NCBI GenBank assembly: GCA_964504305.1
Contig: CAZDEB010000003.1
Span: 1-64,000 of the forward strand
DNA: 64,000 bases
Origin: UBA11606 sp964504305
GTDB taxonomy: Bacteria; Actinomycetota; Acidimicrobiia; Acidimicrobiales; Aldehydirespiratoraceae
Reading direction: 5' to 3'
Position numbers and translations under genes: made by a program. A model generated the notes under the pieces. It did not search any database. It worked only from the letters and a program-made list of their open reading frames with translations, and was not told the origin of the DNA. Within the stretch, counting starts at the first letter, position 1. The number at the start of each line of letters is the position of its first letter. This document shows, one piece after another, positions 52,997 through 62,468 of this stretch.

Positions 52997-53948
52997 CCCC
53001 GAGGACGACTCCCGCATGCCAGACGAAGATCCGGTTGTTTACATCAACCGGGTCAGAGCCGAGATCGAGGCCGACGCCGAACTGAGGCGTCGCCGCGACC
53101 CCGAACTCCAGCGTCGCGAACGAGAGATCGAGCGAGCATGGATCGATGTTGCCCCGCCGGGAGCCGCTGGACCCCAGCGCGAGCTGCTACTCGATCGGGC
53201 CGACCGCTTGGCCATGATCGACGTCGACGCGCCGTTGGGCGCGCGTCCTGGCGTGCGCCAGGTCAAAGGGGCGATCCGAAAGGGCACCTACTGGTATTTG
53301 CGTTACGTCACCGATCAGGTCAACGCGCTCAACAATGTGATGACCCGGTTGGTCCGCAGGCTCGACGAGCGGATCGCCGAGGTCGAATCAGCCGTTCATC
53401 TCGACGAACTCGACACATTGATTGATGCTCCACCCGAGCCGTCGACCATCGTCGCCGACGCCGTAGCCGCGCTGGATTGGGCCGACGGCCGCATTGCGGT
53501 GCTGTCGTGCGGAGCCGGAAACGTGGCCCGGGCACTGCACGATTCGGGTCGGCAGGTGTACGGAGTCGACCAAGACGCGTTGGCCATTTTGCCCGGCGTG
53601 CGCGACGGTATCGATCTGCGATCTGGCGATCCAATCGTTCATTTGCGCGAGATCGAGGACGGAACTCTTGGCGGCGTAGTGCTGGCCGGGATGGTCGAGA
53701 ACCTTGCCCCCGCGGTGATCTGGAACGTCCTGAACGGTGCTCTGAGAGCCGTCGGGCCCGGTGGCGTGGTCGCCATTGCCGCGGCATCGCCACGCGACCG
53801 CGACTTGGTCGAGTCGGAGCTGCGAGCGAGTCGCGGAATATCGGCCGAAACGTGGGCCCACTTGGCCGAACGGGCCGGTGCCGTAACCGAGATGGTGCCG
53901 ACTTCTGATCCCCGGATCGCTCACGTCGTGGTTGCTCGCCGCGTCTGA
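52989..53948 (+). CDS. SAM-methyltransferase-like protein with N-terminal helical part
   Basis: A 319-residue protein. Residues 1-140 are charged and helical (many Arg/Glu; RDPELQRREREIERAW). The C-terminal part has IAVLSCGAGNVARALHDSG (SAM loop GxG), VYGVDQDALAI and VVLAGMVENLAPAVIWNVLNGALRAVGPGG, a class I methyltransferase pattern. It may methylate a sugar in the growing glycan. GTG 52989 overlaps the end of the YfhO-like gene. Confidence 0.72.
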   Translation: MADPEDDSRMPDEDPVVYINRVRAEIEADAELRRRRDPELQRREREIERAWIDVAPPGAAGPQRELLLDRADRLAMIDVDAPLGARPGVRQVKGAIRKGTYWYLRYVTDQVNALNNVMTRLVRRLDERIAEVESAVHLDELDTLIDAPPEPSTIVADAVAALDWADGRIAVLSCGAGNVARALHDSGRQVYGVDQDALAILPGVRDGIDLRSGDPIVHLREIEDGTLGGVVLAGMVENLAPAVIWNVLNGALRAVGPGGVVAIAAASPRDRDLVESELRASRGISAETWAHLAERAGAVTEMVPTSDPRIAHVVVARRV

Positions 53949-53949
53949 C

Positions 53950-55005
53950 ATGGCTATCCGTGTTCACCACTTCACCGCGACCCTGAGCCCGCGCGACGCG
54001 GTAAGCCATCACACGCTCGAAGTCGACAGCCTGCTCAAGGAGTTGGGCTACGAGACGTCCTTGTATGCGGCGTCGGTTCACCCCGAGTTGCGCAACCGGG
54101 CCCTGGATTTTCGTGATCACGAGCACGCGCCGGCCGCCGATGTCTTGCTTTATCAGACATCGACCGGTTCGCCGGTGGCCGACTACTTGTTGTCTCGTCC
54201 CGAGCCGTTGATTGTCGACTACCACAACCTCACTCCCGCGGAGATGTTCGACCCGTGGGAGCCCCACGTTGGCGCCGAACTCGATCACGGTCGCCGACAG
54301 TTGGCCCGCCTGTGCCATCGGGCCCGCCGCGGCCTGGCCGATAGCGCGTTCAACGCCGCCGAACTGATCGACGGGGGACTCCACGATGTCGCGGTAGCTC
54401 CGGTTCTGTTCAACCCGCCAGCCGTGACTGAGCGACCGAACCGCGATCTTGGGTCCCCGCCGACCGCGTTGTTTGTTGGTCGGCTTGCGCCAAACAAGTG
54501 CCACGAAGATCTCATCGCGGCGACGGCAATGTTGCGCGAATGGCGCGCCGATGCCCGCCTCGTGTTGGTCGGAACGTCATCGTCGCCTCGATACGAGGAG
54601 TCACTGCGGTCGTTGGCCGATCGGATTTGCCCTGATGGTGTGAAATTTGCCGGGTCGGTTTCGGCGGCTGAGCTGGTCGAGTGGTATCGCACCGCCGATG
54701 TGTTCTTGTGTCTCTCCGAGCACGAGGGGTTCTGCGTACCATTGATCGAAGCCATGGCCACCGGATTACCGGTAGTGGCCTTCAACGCGGCCGTGGTCGC
54801 TGAAACTGTTGGCGACGCCGCGATTTTGCTCGACCACAAAGACCCGATCACTGTTGCCGCCGCGGTCGAGCGGGTCTACGCCGACCAAACGCTACGCGAC
54901 ACATTGGGTGAAGCGGGCCGGCGCCGCGCGGTCACCTTCGACCCAGCGACATCGGGTCAGATCATGCGACAAGAATTAGCCGCCGCGATTGGTGCACTCA
55001 CGTGA
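53950..55005 (+). CDS. glycosyltransferase family 4 (tandem paralogue 1)
   Basis: A 351-residue GT4 enzyme: VDYHNLTPAEMFDPWEP, FVGRLAPNKCHEDLIAA, and LSEHEGFCVPLIEAMATGLPVVAF with the E-x7-E motif. Closely similar to the next gene in all these blocks, so the two arose by duplication. Start at ATG 53950 one base after the previous stop. Confidence 0.9.
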   Translation: MAIRVHHFTATLSPRDAVSHHTLEVDSLLKELGYETSLYAASVHPELRNRALDFRDHEHAPAADVLLYQTSTGSPVADYLLSRPEPLIVDYHNLTPAEMFDPWEPHVGAELDHGRRQLARLCHRARRGLADSAFNAAELIDGGLHDVAVAPVLFNPPAVTERPNRDLGSPPTALFVGRLAPNKCHEDLIAATAMLREWRADARLVLVGTSSSPRYEESLRSLADRICPDGVKFAGSVSAAELVEWYRTADVFLCLSEHEGFCVPLIEAMATGLPVVAFNAAVVAETVGDAAILLDHKDPITVAAAVERVYADQTLRDTLGEAGRRRAVTFDPATSGQIMRQELAAAIGALT

Positions 55006-56039
55006 CCTCAGTCGACCTTCTTGTGCCCGAACTGGCTCCGCACGACGCAACCGGCACCCACACCATGTTGCTGCGAGACCTTTTGGTCGAGATGGGAGCC
55101 GACGTCCGGATCGTGGCCCAGACTCCGTCTCCGCTCGACGAAGACGTCATGCTGATTCGTGCCTGGAAGCCATCCGCAGAGCTGACGATCCTTCAGCACG
55201 GCATTGGGTCCTTGGTCGCCGAAGCGGTCATCGACCATCAAGCATCCGTCGTGCTCAACTACCACAACATCACTCCGTTGGAGTTCGTCGAGCCGTGGAA
55301 CCCGGATCGGATCGCGGGTCTGCGGTGGGGTCGAGTCCAGCTTGATCAGCTTGCGCCCCTATGCCAGCTAGCGGTGGCCGATTCGGATTACAACGCGGCC
55401 GAGCTCCGAGCCGCGGCCTACCGCGACGTGGTGGTCTCGCCGGTGCTGTGGCGGTCGCGCCGCGACCAGATTGTGCGGTCGGTCGGCGATGAGCCGGTGG
55501 TGTTGTTTGTTGGACGGGTCGCACCCAACAAGTGTCACGAAGATCTTCTGGCCGCGTTTGCCATGGTGCACGAAGAGCATCGTCAGGCCCGGTTGATCTT
55601 GGTCGGCTCAGCGGGATCTTCGCCGTACCACGCCGCCCTCGAGGCTTACGCCCAGCGGCTCGAAATCTCGGCCGCGGTCGAGTTCGTGGGCGAGGTAACC
55701 GACGAAGAGCTGCTTACTCACTACGGGAGGGCCGACGTATTCGTTTGCTTGTCAGAACACGAAGGGTTCTGCGTACCGGTGGTCGAGGCAATGGGCGCGG
55801 GTATCCCGGTGATTGGATATCGGGCCGCCGCAGTGCCAGAGACTGTCGCCGACGCCGGACTGGTGTTGGCCGACAAATCGCCGTCAACGGTTGCCGCGGC
55901 GATCGATCGGGTCCTTACCGATACCGAACTCCGCGACCATCTCGCACTGCGGGGGATGGACCGAGCCGACGATTTCGATCTCGCCAACTCGCGGCGTCAG
56001 ATGCGGACAATCCTCGAACCGTTGTTGGCGACGCCATGA
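55002..56039 (+). CDS. glycosyltransferase family 4 (tandem paralogue 2)
   Basis: A 345-residue GT4 enzyme sharing LNYHNITPLEFVEPWNPD, FVGRVAPNKCHEDLLAA and LSEHEGFCVPVVEAMGAGIPV with its upstream neighbour. The GTG overlaps the neighbour's stop (GTGA). Both resemble GT4 enzymes that polymerise or extend mannose- or rhamnose-containing glycans; the exact sugar is not deducible. Confidence 0.9.
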   Translation: MTSVDLLVPELAPHDATGTHTMLLRDLLVEMGADVRIVAQTPSPLDEDVMLIRAWKPSAELTILQHGIGSLVAEAVIDHQASVVLNYHNITPLEFVEPWNPDRIAGLRWGRVQLDQLAPLCQLAVADSDYNAAELRAAAYRDVVVSPVLWRSRRDQIVRSVGDEPVVLFVGRVAPNKCHEDLLAAFAMVHEEHRQARLILVGSAGSSPYHAALEAYAQRLEISAAVEFVGEVTDEELLTHYGRADVFVCLSEHEGFCVPVVEAMGAGIPVIGYRAAAVPETVADAGLVLADKSPSTVAAAIDRVLTDTELRDHLALRGMDRADDFDLANSRRQMRTILEPLLATP

Positions 56040-57208
56040 ACCGCACCCTCACTTTCGTTACTCCTCGTTACGGCGCCGACGTCCTTGGCGGCGCCGAGCA
56101 AGGGGCTCGCTCCTATGCGGTGCGAATGGTCAAGGACGGCTGGTCGGTGCGGGTCATCACGTCGTGTGCGCTCTCGCTGGTCGATTGGGCTGACGAGTAC
56201 CAGCCCGGTACGAGCATCGAGGAGGGTGTCGAGGTATTGCGTTGTCGGGTGAGGAGACCGCGAGATCCTGACCACGACGCTCTAAGCCAGCGTGTCTTTG
56301 CCATGCCCGAGGTCGACGAGGCAACCGCGTACGACTGGATCGATCGTCAGGGCCCCGATAGCCCCGACCTCCTTGATGCTGTTGAGGCAGTGGACCAAGG
56401 CGTGATCGCGCCGTACCCGTATCTCTATCAACCAACGGTGCGCGGGATTTTGCGGGCCCGGGTGCCGACGGTCTTGCACGCCGCGTCGCACCCCGAGCCA
56501 GCGCTGAGGTTGCCGGTGTTTCCCAAGGTGTTCGCGGCTGCTGATGGGTTGGTTCATGGGAGTCGAGCCGAACAGAACCTGGTGTTGTCGAGGTTCCCGG
56601 TGGCCGCCACCAAGCCTCAAGTAGTGCTGGGTCTGCCGATCGAGATCGACGCGCCGGTCGACCCCGCGGCGGCTCGCTCGGCGCTGGGGCTGGGCGACGA
56701 GCCGTTCGCGGTGTATCTCGGGCGCGTCGATCCGGGCAAGGGCACCGACCAGCTGGTCGAACGGTTTGCTGCGTTTAGAGCTCAGCGGGGCCACGCCAAG
56801 TTGGTGCTCGCCGGTCCGGTCATAACCGCCCCGCCCGACACCGAAGGGGTTGTGGTGCTCGGGGCCGTTCCGGCCGAGCACAAGTACGGCCTGCTGGCCG
56901 CCGCCGAAGTGTTGATCAACCCCTCGCCGAACGAGAGCTTCAGCATGGTGGTTCCCGAAGCAATGCTGGTCGGCACGCCGGTGCTCGTGAACGGCTGGTG
57001 CGAGCCGATGCGTGAGCATTGCGAGAACTCCCACGGCGGGTTTTGGTACACCGGTCATGCCGACTTCGACGTTGCGCTTGGTCGGCTCCTCGACGACTCC
57101 GAGTTGAGGACTCGGCTCGGAGCGGCGGGCCAGGCCTATGTCGAGTCGATGTTTTCGTGGGAAGCGGTTCGAACGAGGTACGAAGGGCTGCTGGCTCGGC
57201 TCGCCTAG
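56036..57208 (+). CDS. glycosyltransferase family 4
   Basis: A 390-residue GT4 enzyme. FVTPRYGADVLGGAEQGARSYA at the N-terminus, AVYLGRVDPGKGTDQLVE in the donor domain, and NPSPNESFSMVVPEAMLVGTPVL carry the motifs. ATG 56036 overlaps the previous stop; the long upstream frame is antisense-like noise. Ends in a CTAG shared with the convergent GT2 gene. Confidence 0.9.
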   Translation: MNRTLTFVTPRYGADVLGGAEQGARSYAVRMVKDGWSVRVITSCALSLVDWADEYQPGTSIEEGVEVLRCRVRRPRDPDHDALSQRVFAMPEVDEATAYDWIDRQGPDSPDLLDAVEAVDQGVIAPYPYLYQPTVRGILRARVPTVLHAASHPEPALRLPVFPKVFAAADGLVHGSRAEQNLVLSRFPVAATKPQVVLGLPIEIDAPVDPAAARSALGLGDEPFAVYLGRVDPGKGTDQLVERFAAFRAQRGHAKLVLAGPVITAPPDTEGVVVLGAVPAEHKYGLLAAAEVLINPSPNESFSMVVPEAMLVGTPVLVNGWCEPMREHCENSHGGFWYTGHADFDVALGRLLDDSELRTRLGAAGQAYVESMFSWEAVRTRYEGLLARLA

Positions 57209-58134
57209 TCGACTTCGCTAATATCGGCAGGGCGAAGCCACGCCTTGGGTTTGCCAACCCGCACTATCAGGTCGGCGAGCAGGCCGATCGCCAGCAGTTG
57301 CAGCATGGCGAAGCCAAGTAACAGCGTGTTGGCCGCGGGGCGAAAATCTTTGTCGATGAGGTCGTAGCCCAACTTCGCGGTGAAAACGGCTCCCAAAACC
57401 GCCGCGATAGGTAGAACCACCCTCAGCGGGTCATACGACAACATCAGTCGAATGACTTGTAATACGTAGCGCCGGGTGTCGGCGAGCCAGCGGAACTTCG
57501 AGGTCCCGGCCCGTTTCGCGTAGTCGATCGGCACGTACTTGACCGAGTAGCCGTTCATCAGAAACGACATGGTGGTTGTTGTGACACAGCTGAATCCGGC
57601 CGGAAGTTCGTGAATGTATTGCATCGCGACGTCGCGGCGAAACGCTCGAAAACCCGAGTTGAGGTCGGGGATCTCGGTGCGAGTGAGGTAGGAAGCCAGG
57701 CGGCGGATCGCCCACTTTGCCGGCACCCGTAAGAGACGCAAAGCGCCACGCTCGGCCGTGCGAGCGCCGACCACCTGGTCGTGAGAGCCGAGGGCCGCAA
57801 CCAGCTGGGGAATCTTGTTGTTGGGGTAGGTCATGTCGGCGTCGGTCCAGACAACGACGCGACCAATAGCGGCTTCGGTGCCGATGCGGCGGGCCGTTCC
57901 GACGCCGTTGTTTCTTGTTGATCGGATCAGTCGGACGGGGTGCTCGGCGGCGATTTCGGCCGAGCGGTCAGTCGAGCCATCGTCCACGACGATCAGCTCC
58001 CATGTGTAGCTCGATGCCGCCATTGCCTGGGTTATGCGACCCAGCTCCTCGCCGAGGTGTCCGGCCTCGTTGAGGACCGGTACCACGATGCTCACATCGA
58101 CACTGGGTTGCGTATCGGTTGGGTCAGCAGACAC
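57205..58134 (-). CDS. glycosyltransferase family 2 with C-terminal membrane helices
   Basis: A 309-residue polyprenyl-phosphate-type GT2. SIVVPVLNEAGHLGEE, VVDDGSTDRSAEIA, and VVWTDADMTYPNNK contain the DxD motif; FRAFRRDVAMQYIH is typical of the dolichol-phosphate-mannose-synthase relatives. Two membrane helices (about 245-290) end the protein. GTG start at 58134. Confidence 0.88.
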   Translation of the reverse strand: MSADPTDTQPSVDVSIVVPVLNEAGHLGEELGRITQAMAASSYTWELIVVDDGSTDRSAEIAAEHPVRLIRSTRNNGVGTARRIGTEAAIGRVVVWTDADMTYPNNKIPQLVAALGSHDQVVGARTAERGALRLLRVPAKWAIRRLASYLTRTEIPDLNSGFRAFRRDVAMQYIHELPAGFSCVTTTTMSFLMNGYSVKYVPIDYAKRAGTSKFRWLADTRRYVLQVIRLMLSYDPLRVVLPIAAVLGAVFTAKLGYDLIDKDFRPAANTLLLGFAMLQLLAIGLLADLIVRVGKPKAWLRPADISEVD

Positions 58135-58228
58135 CGCAACAGCTTAGGCGTTGGACCGCTGCGCACCGGAGCCGATAGTTGTGGGCTATCCTGCTCAGGC
58201 GCGCGGTGGTAATGACCGATGGAGAGTC

Positions 58229-60307
58229 ATGTTCCGCCACTTCTACGCTGTTGTCGCTGTCCTCGGCGTCACGGGCTCGCTAATGGCCGCGGCTGCCCCC
58301 GCCAACGCGGCTCAGTTGCCCTATCAGCAGAACTGGGCCGTGCTCAACGGGTGGAATCGTAGTTCGTCGCCGGTTATTGCCGATATCGACAACGACGGCC
58401 AGAACGAGGTGGTGTTCGGCGCCCAAGACGGCAAACTCCGCGCTTACGAAGCCGACGGCACTTTGAAATGGGCGGTCAACGCGGTGCCCGGGGTTGGCCC
58501 CGGCTGCAACGCACAGTCGTCGCCTAGTTCTATCGACTCGAGCCCGGCGGTGGCCGACATCGATGAAGACGGCAAGATGGAGGTCATCGTTGGCGTTGGT
58601 TCGGCATGGCATTCGGGCCAGAACGGATCGGTGATCAGTTTTGACGGCGCGACCGGTGCGATCGAGTGGCGCACCAACGACAGCCGCGATACCCACAACA
58701 TCTGGACTGGGTCACTGATCAAAGACGGCTGGTGCGAGGCAACGTTTGCCACCCCGGCGATTGGTGATGTGGACGGCGATGGACATCTCGACGTCGTGTT
58801 CGGTAGCTGGGATTTCTTTATCTGGGCCGTGGATCGTTTCGGCCAGCCGTTGCCAGGGTTCCCGGTAAACAACGACGACACGGTGTGGTCCTCGCCGGCC
58901 TTGTTCGATGTTGACGGCGACGGTGCGGTTGAGATCTTTATCGGCGGCGACAGCTCTCCGGGCGGCTACTTCGATCACCTTGGTGGTGTGTTCCGTGCTT
59001 TGAAATGGCAGAACAACCAGGTGGTCGAGTTGTGGAATCGCACGGCCAACGAAGTCATCATGGGGTCGGCGGCCATCGGCGATATCAACGGTGACGGCCG
59101 GGCCGAGGCGGTCGTCTCCACCGGCGAGTATTGGTATCTCACGTGTGGACAGGGATCGCCCCAGTGTTCGCCCGGTGACGGCAGCGACCGCAACAAGCTC
59201 TTTGCGTTTCATCTAGACGACGGGTCTACCGTTGCCGGATTCCCGGTTTCGGCCAATGGAACCATCAGGGCCAGTCCCGCCTTGGGCGACCTTGACGGTG
59301 ACGGTTTGCCCGAGGTCGTGGTTGGAAGCCACGACACCTACGTGCGGGCTTGGCACGGTGACGGTTCGCTGATGTGGGCCAAGCAGACCACTCATGGCGC
59401 CGCCCATCTTGGGGCATCGCCGATTTCGGGGCACCCGATTATTGCCGACCTGGATGGCGACGGCGACCAAGACGTGGCGGTTGGTTCTCACACCGGTTTG
59501 GCGCTTCTTGACGGGCGGACCGGAGTTTCTCTGGAGAGCGGTGCTTGGCAATACCGGATGGGTGCCGGTTATTCATACGAGACCGCGCCTGCGGTTGGTG
59601 TGCTGGGCGGGCAACGAAAGATCGTGTTCACCGGGTTCGATACTCCCGGCAACCGCACGCGCGTCGCGGCCTTTGCTTTGCCGAGCAGCTCGGCGATCGA
59701 CGCATGGCCAATGTTTCGTCAAAACGCGGCCCGGACCGGATCGGCGTTGACCGGCTTGTGTCAGCTCACTGGCGCCAAAGGCACTTTCTGTGACGTTGCG
59801 CCAGGCTCCTACTATGAGCTCGGCGTCGAATGGATGGTTAGAGCCGGAATCACCACAGGTCTTTCGGCCACGGCGTTTGGGCCCAACCTAACTCTCACGC
59901 GAGGCCAGATGATTACCTTCATGTGGCGCCAAGCCGGCGAACCGGGGGGGTATGCAGCCCCGGGTTTCAGCGATGTGTCCTCGTGGGACTTCTTCGCCGG
60001 CGCGGTCGCCTGGGCCAAGGCTGAAGGCATCTCTTCGGGAACATCAGACACCACTTTCTCGCCCCAGCAGCCGGTGTCAAGAGGCCAGATGGTGACCTTG
60101 CTGTGGCGCCGAGCGGGCTCCAAGCGTGGTCTTCCGAACCCCGGATTCAGCGACGTGCCGGCCGGCTGGTATTACTCCGATGCAATTGCCTGGGCCAAGC
60201 ACACTGGTGTCAGCAACGGGATGACGGCAACAACCTTTGCGCCCAATCAGCCTGTGACACGGGGCCAGGTTGCCGCATTGTTGTGGCGAGAAGCGGGTCG
60301 ACCCTAG
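58229..60307 (+). CDS. FG-GAP/VCBS-repeat secreted protein with three SLH domains
   Basis: A 692-residue exported protein. The signal peptide ends at ANAA|QLPY. About six FG-GAP-type repeats with calcium-binding loops follow (DIDNDGQNEVVFG, DIDEDGKMEVIVG, DVDGDGHLDVVFG, DINGDGRAEAVVS, DLDGDGLPEVVVG, DLDGDGDQDVAVG), building a beta-propeller. Three SLH domains lie at the C-terminus (TRGQMITFMWR, SRGQMVTLLWR, TRGQVAALLWR). Likely wall-anchored, with GGAG just before the ATG. Ends in a CTAG shared with the convergent gene. Confidence 0.9.
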   Translation: MFRHFYAVVAVLGVTGSLMAAAAPANAAQLPYQQNWAVLNGWNRSSSPVIADIDNDGQNEVVFGAQDGKLRAYEADGTLKWAVNAVPGVGPGCNAQSSPSSIDSSPAVADIDEDGKMEVIVGVGSAWHSGQNGSVISFDGATGAIEWRTNDSRDTHNIWTGSLIKDGWCEATFATPAIGDVDGDGHLDVVFGSWDFFIWAVDRFGQPLPGFPVNNDDTVWSSPALFDVDGDGAVEIFIGGDSSPGGYFDHLGGVFRALKWQNNQVVELWNRTANEVIMGSAAIGDINGDGRAEAVVSTGEYWYLTCGQGSPQCSPGDGSDRNKLFAFHLDDGSTVAGFPVSANGTIRASPALGDLDGDGLPEVVVGSHDTYVRAWHGDGSLMWAKQTTHGAAHLGASPISGHPIIADLDGDGDQDVAVGSHTGLALLDGRTGVSLESGAWQYRMGAGYSYETAPAVGVLGGQRKIVFTGFDTPGNRTRVAAFALPSSSAIDAWPMFRQNAARTGSALTGLCQLTGAKGTFCDVAPGSYYELGVEWMVRAGITTGLSATAFGPNLTLTRGQMITFMWRQAGEPGGYAAPGFSDVSSWDFFAGAVAWAKAEGISSGTSDTTFSPQQPVSRGQMVTLLWRRAGSKRGLPNPGFSDVPAGWYYSDAIAWAKHTGVSNGMTATTFAPNQPVTRGQVAALLWREAGRP

Positions 60308-61386
60308 CGGTTGGTCCGGCCGGCGATATCGGCGTAGATCTCGACCAAACCGGCCCCCGTTTGCCGCCATGTGAGCTGTCGTACCCGCTCGATTGCGTCG
60401 GACGGAGGGGCCTTGGCGTCCAAGGCCGCCTCAAGGGCATCTCCGAACGCGTCGATTTGGCCTGGCGGGGCAAGGCCGACGTGGCTTCCGATCAGTTCGG
60501 GCAAGGCTCCGACGGCGGTCGCGGCGACCGGGACCGACTCCAACACGGCCTCGAGCGGCGGGAACCCGTAGCCCTCGTAGAGCGACGGGAACGCCAGGGC
60601 TCGGGCGCCGCGCACAAGGGCGGCGCGGTCGCCATTGCTCACCTCGACAAGGCGAACAAACCGAGAACCGACGTCGCGTTGGCTGATCAATCCCTGGAGG
60701 TGGTCTTCGTCGTTGCCCGTGGGCCCGGCGATCACCACGACCATGTCTGAAGCAAGGCGCGGCAGCACCTCGACCATCGCGCCGAGGTTCTTGCGGCGCT
60801 CCACCGTGCCGAGACACAAGACGTAGTTGTCGGCGCCGGCCAACTCCCGGCCGCGCGTCGCTGACCCTTCGCCCAAGGGAGTCACGCCCATATGAACGAC
60901 CTCGATTTGGGTGTTGCTCGAAGGAGGGAACCGACGCAGTTCGTTGGCTACCGAGTGGCTTGTTGCATGAAGCACAGACCCCGAGCCGAAGACGTGTCGC
61001 AAGGCGCGAGCAGTACGACGAACCGACGGTGCGACCCAATCGGGATGCAACAGTGGAGTCATATCGTGAATCGTGGCCAGCGACCGAGGCCCGGGCGGAA
61101 CCAAGAAGTTGGGTCCGTGCACCACATCGACAGGGCCGGCCAAATGTCTCGCGGTGGGCCAACGAGAGTACGACCAACTCCACTGAGCGACTCGTCCCGG
61201 AATCGGCCGGTGATGTACCGGGATCGATACATCGACATCGTGGCGGTGACGGGAAAGGAGCCAACCGCTGAGCTCCACTTCCTTGCGGCTGGACAACTCG
61301 TCGACCAGGGCTCGGGTGTACTGGTGGATGCCGGTCGGCGGCCCGACCAACGGTGTCAAGTCGAGGCCGACTTTGATGGTGCTCAC
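60304..61386 (-). CDS. glycosyltransferase family 4 (mannosyltransferase-like)
   Basis: A 360-residue GT4 enzyme. VGLDLTPLVGPPTGIHQYTRALVDE is the characteristic start, VLCLGTVERRKNLGAM the donor domain, and LAFPSLYEGYGFPPLEAVLESVPVAA the E-x7-E motif, close to WbaZ/MtfB-type mannosyltransferases. GTG overlaps the stop of the next gene upstream (GTGA). Confidence 0.9.
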   Translation of the reverse strand: MSTIKVGLDLTPLVGPPTGIHQYTRALVDELSSRKEVELSGWLLSRHRHDVDVSIPVHHRPIPGRVAQWSWSYSRWPTARHLAGPVDVVHGPNFLVPPGPRSLATIHDMTPLLHPDWVAPSVRRTARALRHVFGSGSVLHATSHSVANELRRFPPSSNTQIEVVHMGVTPLGEGSATRGRELAGADNYVLCLGTVERRKNLGAMVEVLPRLASDMVVVIAGPTGNDEDHLQGLISQRDVGSRFVRLVEVSNGDRAALVRGARALAFPSLYEGYGFPPLEAVLESVPVAATAVGALPELIGSHVGLAPPGQIDAFGDALEAALDAKAPPSDAIERVRQLTWRQTGAGLVEIYADIAGRTNR

Positions 61387-62468
61387 GGCACGTACACGCC
61401 GTTAAGAGCCAAGGTAGTGACGGCCACCAGTCCAACGGCCGAGGCGGTCGGGAGCCACCGGTCAAACGCTGGATGGCGGCTCGCGATCGCCGCGGCGATC
61501 ACCAGAGGGAACACGCTCAGTGCGTACCGTTCCAGCGAGTTGAGGTTGTCGGTCGCTACCAGCACCAGCGTCGACGGCACCGCATATATCCAGAGGTCGG
61601 TCGAGAGGCGCTTTATCGCTATGACGGCCAGGCCAATAACAATGGCGGCGGCAATGAAGTGAAATAGTTCGCCTTGGTCGCCTCGAACACCGTCAATAGC
61701 AGCTCGTACGAGTCGCGTGACGGGCTCGGCACCGGTGCCCCGCAACTCCTCCTGGCGGTCGATGGGAGCACGCCAGTCGTGCAAGGCGAAATGGGACCAA
61801 ACGAGAAATGTGATAGTTCCCAAAGGGGCTGACAGCACCGACAAGATCGCGGCCGGCTCACGCGTGTGACGTCCCCTCACAACGTTGACGAGCGCCGCAA
61901 GGGCCAAGAATCCGGCCACTGGACGGGTCAACCCGGCCAAAAACCCCAGTGCTGCGGCGAGCAGCCATCGCTGTGAGCGCAGGATCAGGATCATCCCAAG
62001 CGCGAGCGCAAGGTACAGACCCTCGGAGTAAGCAAGCACGAACACGAACGCCGGCGGAAACAGAGCCAATGTGCGCACGGCGCGGTGCGCGACTTTCGGA
62101 TCGTTGGTTTCTTGCATCGCCAACCGGTACAGCAACAGCGCGGCGATCAGCGAAGCAACGTTGGCCAGCAGGATCAGCGCTAGCTCGGACCCGCCGACGA
62201 ACCAACCTATCCATCGTCCCAGAAGGGGGAACAGAGGGAAGAAGCGCACCGCAGGGTCGGCGGCGTCGGCATAGCCGTGGTCGGCGATGCGTTGATACCA
62301 GGTGCCATCCCACGCCAGAAGTCCGTCCGACAGCGGGGTGAATGCCGGCGGAGGTTCGAGCCGTTCGAGGATTGCGTCGGTGACTATGAACGCGGCGGCC
62401 ACGTAGAGCCGAGCCTCGAGCCAGGTAGCGATGGCGACGCGATACGAACGCCGAGCCTGATCGTTCAT
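61383..62468 (-). CDS. PIG-V-like mannosyltransferase, GT-C membrane protein
   Basis: A 361-residue membrane protein with about nine helices. Looking at the first external loop, LLAWDGTWYQRIADHGY matches the WDxxWY active-site region of PIG-V-type GT-C mannosyltransferases. It would use polyprenyl-phosphate-mannose made by the GT2 enzymes nearby. Its ATG overlaps the upstream stop (ATGA). Confidence 0.82.
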   Translation of the reverse strand: MNDQARRSYRVAIATWLEARLYVAAAFIVTDAILERLEPPPAFTPLSDGLLAWDGTWYQRIADHGYADAADPAVRFFPLFPLLGRWIGWFVGGSELALILLANVASLIAALLLYRLAMQETNDPKVAHRAVRTLALFPPAFVFVLAYSEGLYLALALGMILILRSQRWLLAAALGFLAGLTRPVAGFLALAALVNVVRGRHTREPAAILSVLSAPLGTITFLVWSHFALHDWRAPIDRQEELRGTGAEPVTRLVRAAIDGVRGDQGELFHFIAAAIVIGLAVIAIKRLSTDLWIYAVPSTLVLVATDNLNSLERYALSVFPLVIAAAIASRHPAFDRWLPTASAVGLVAVTTLALNGVYVP

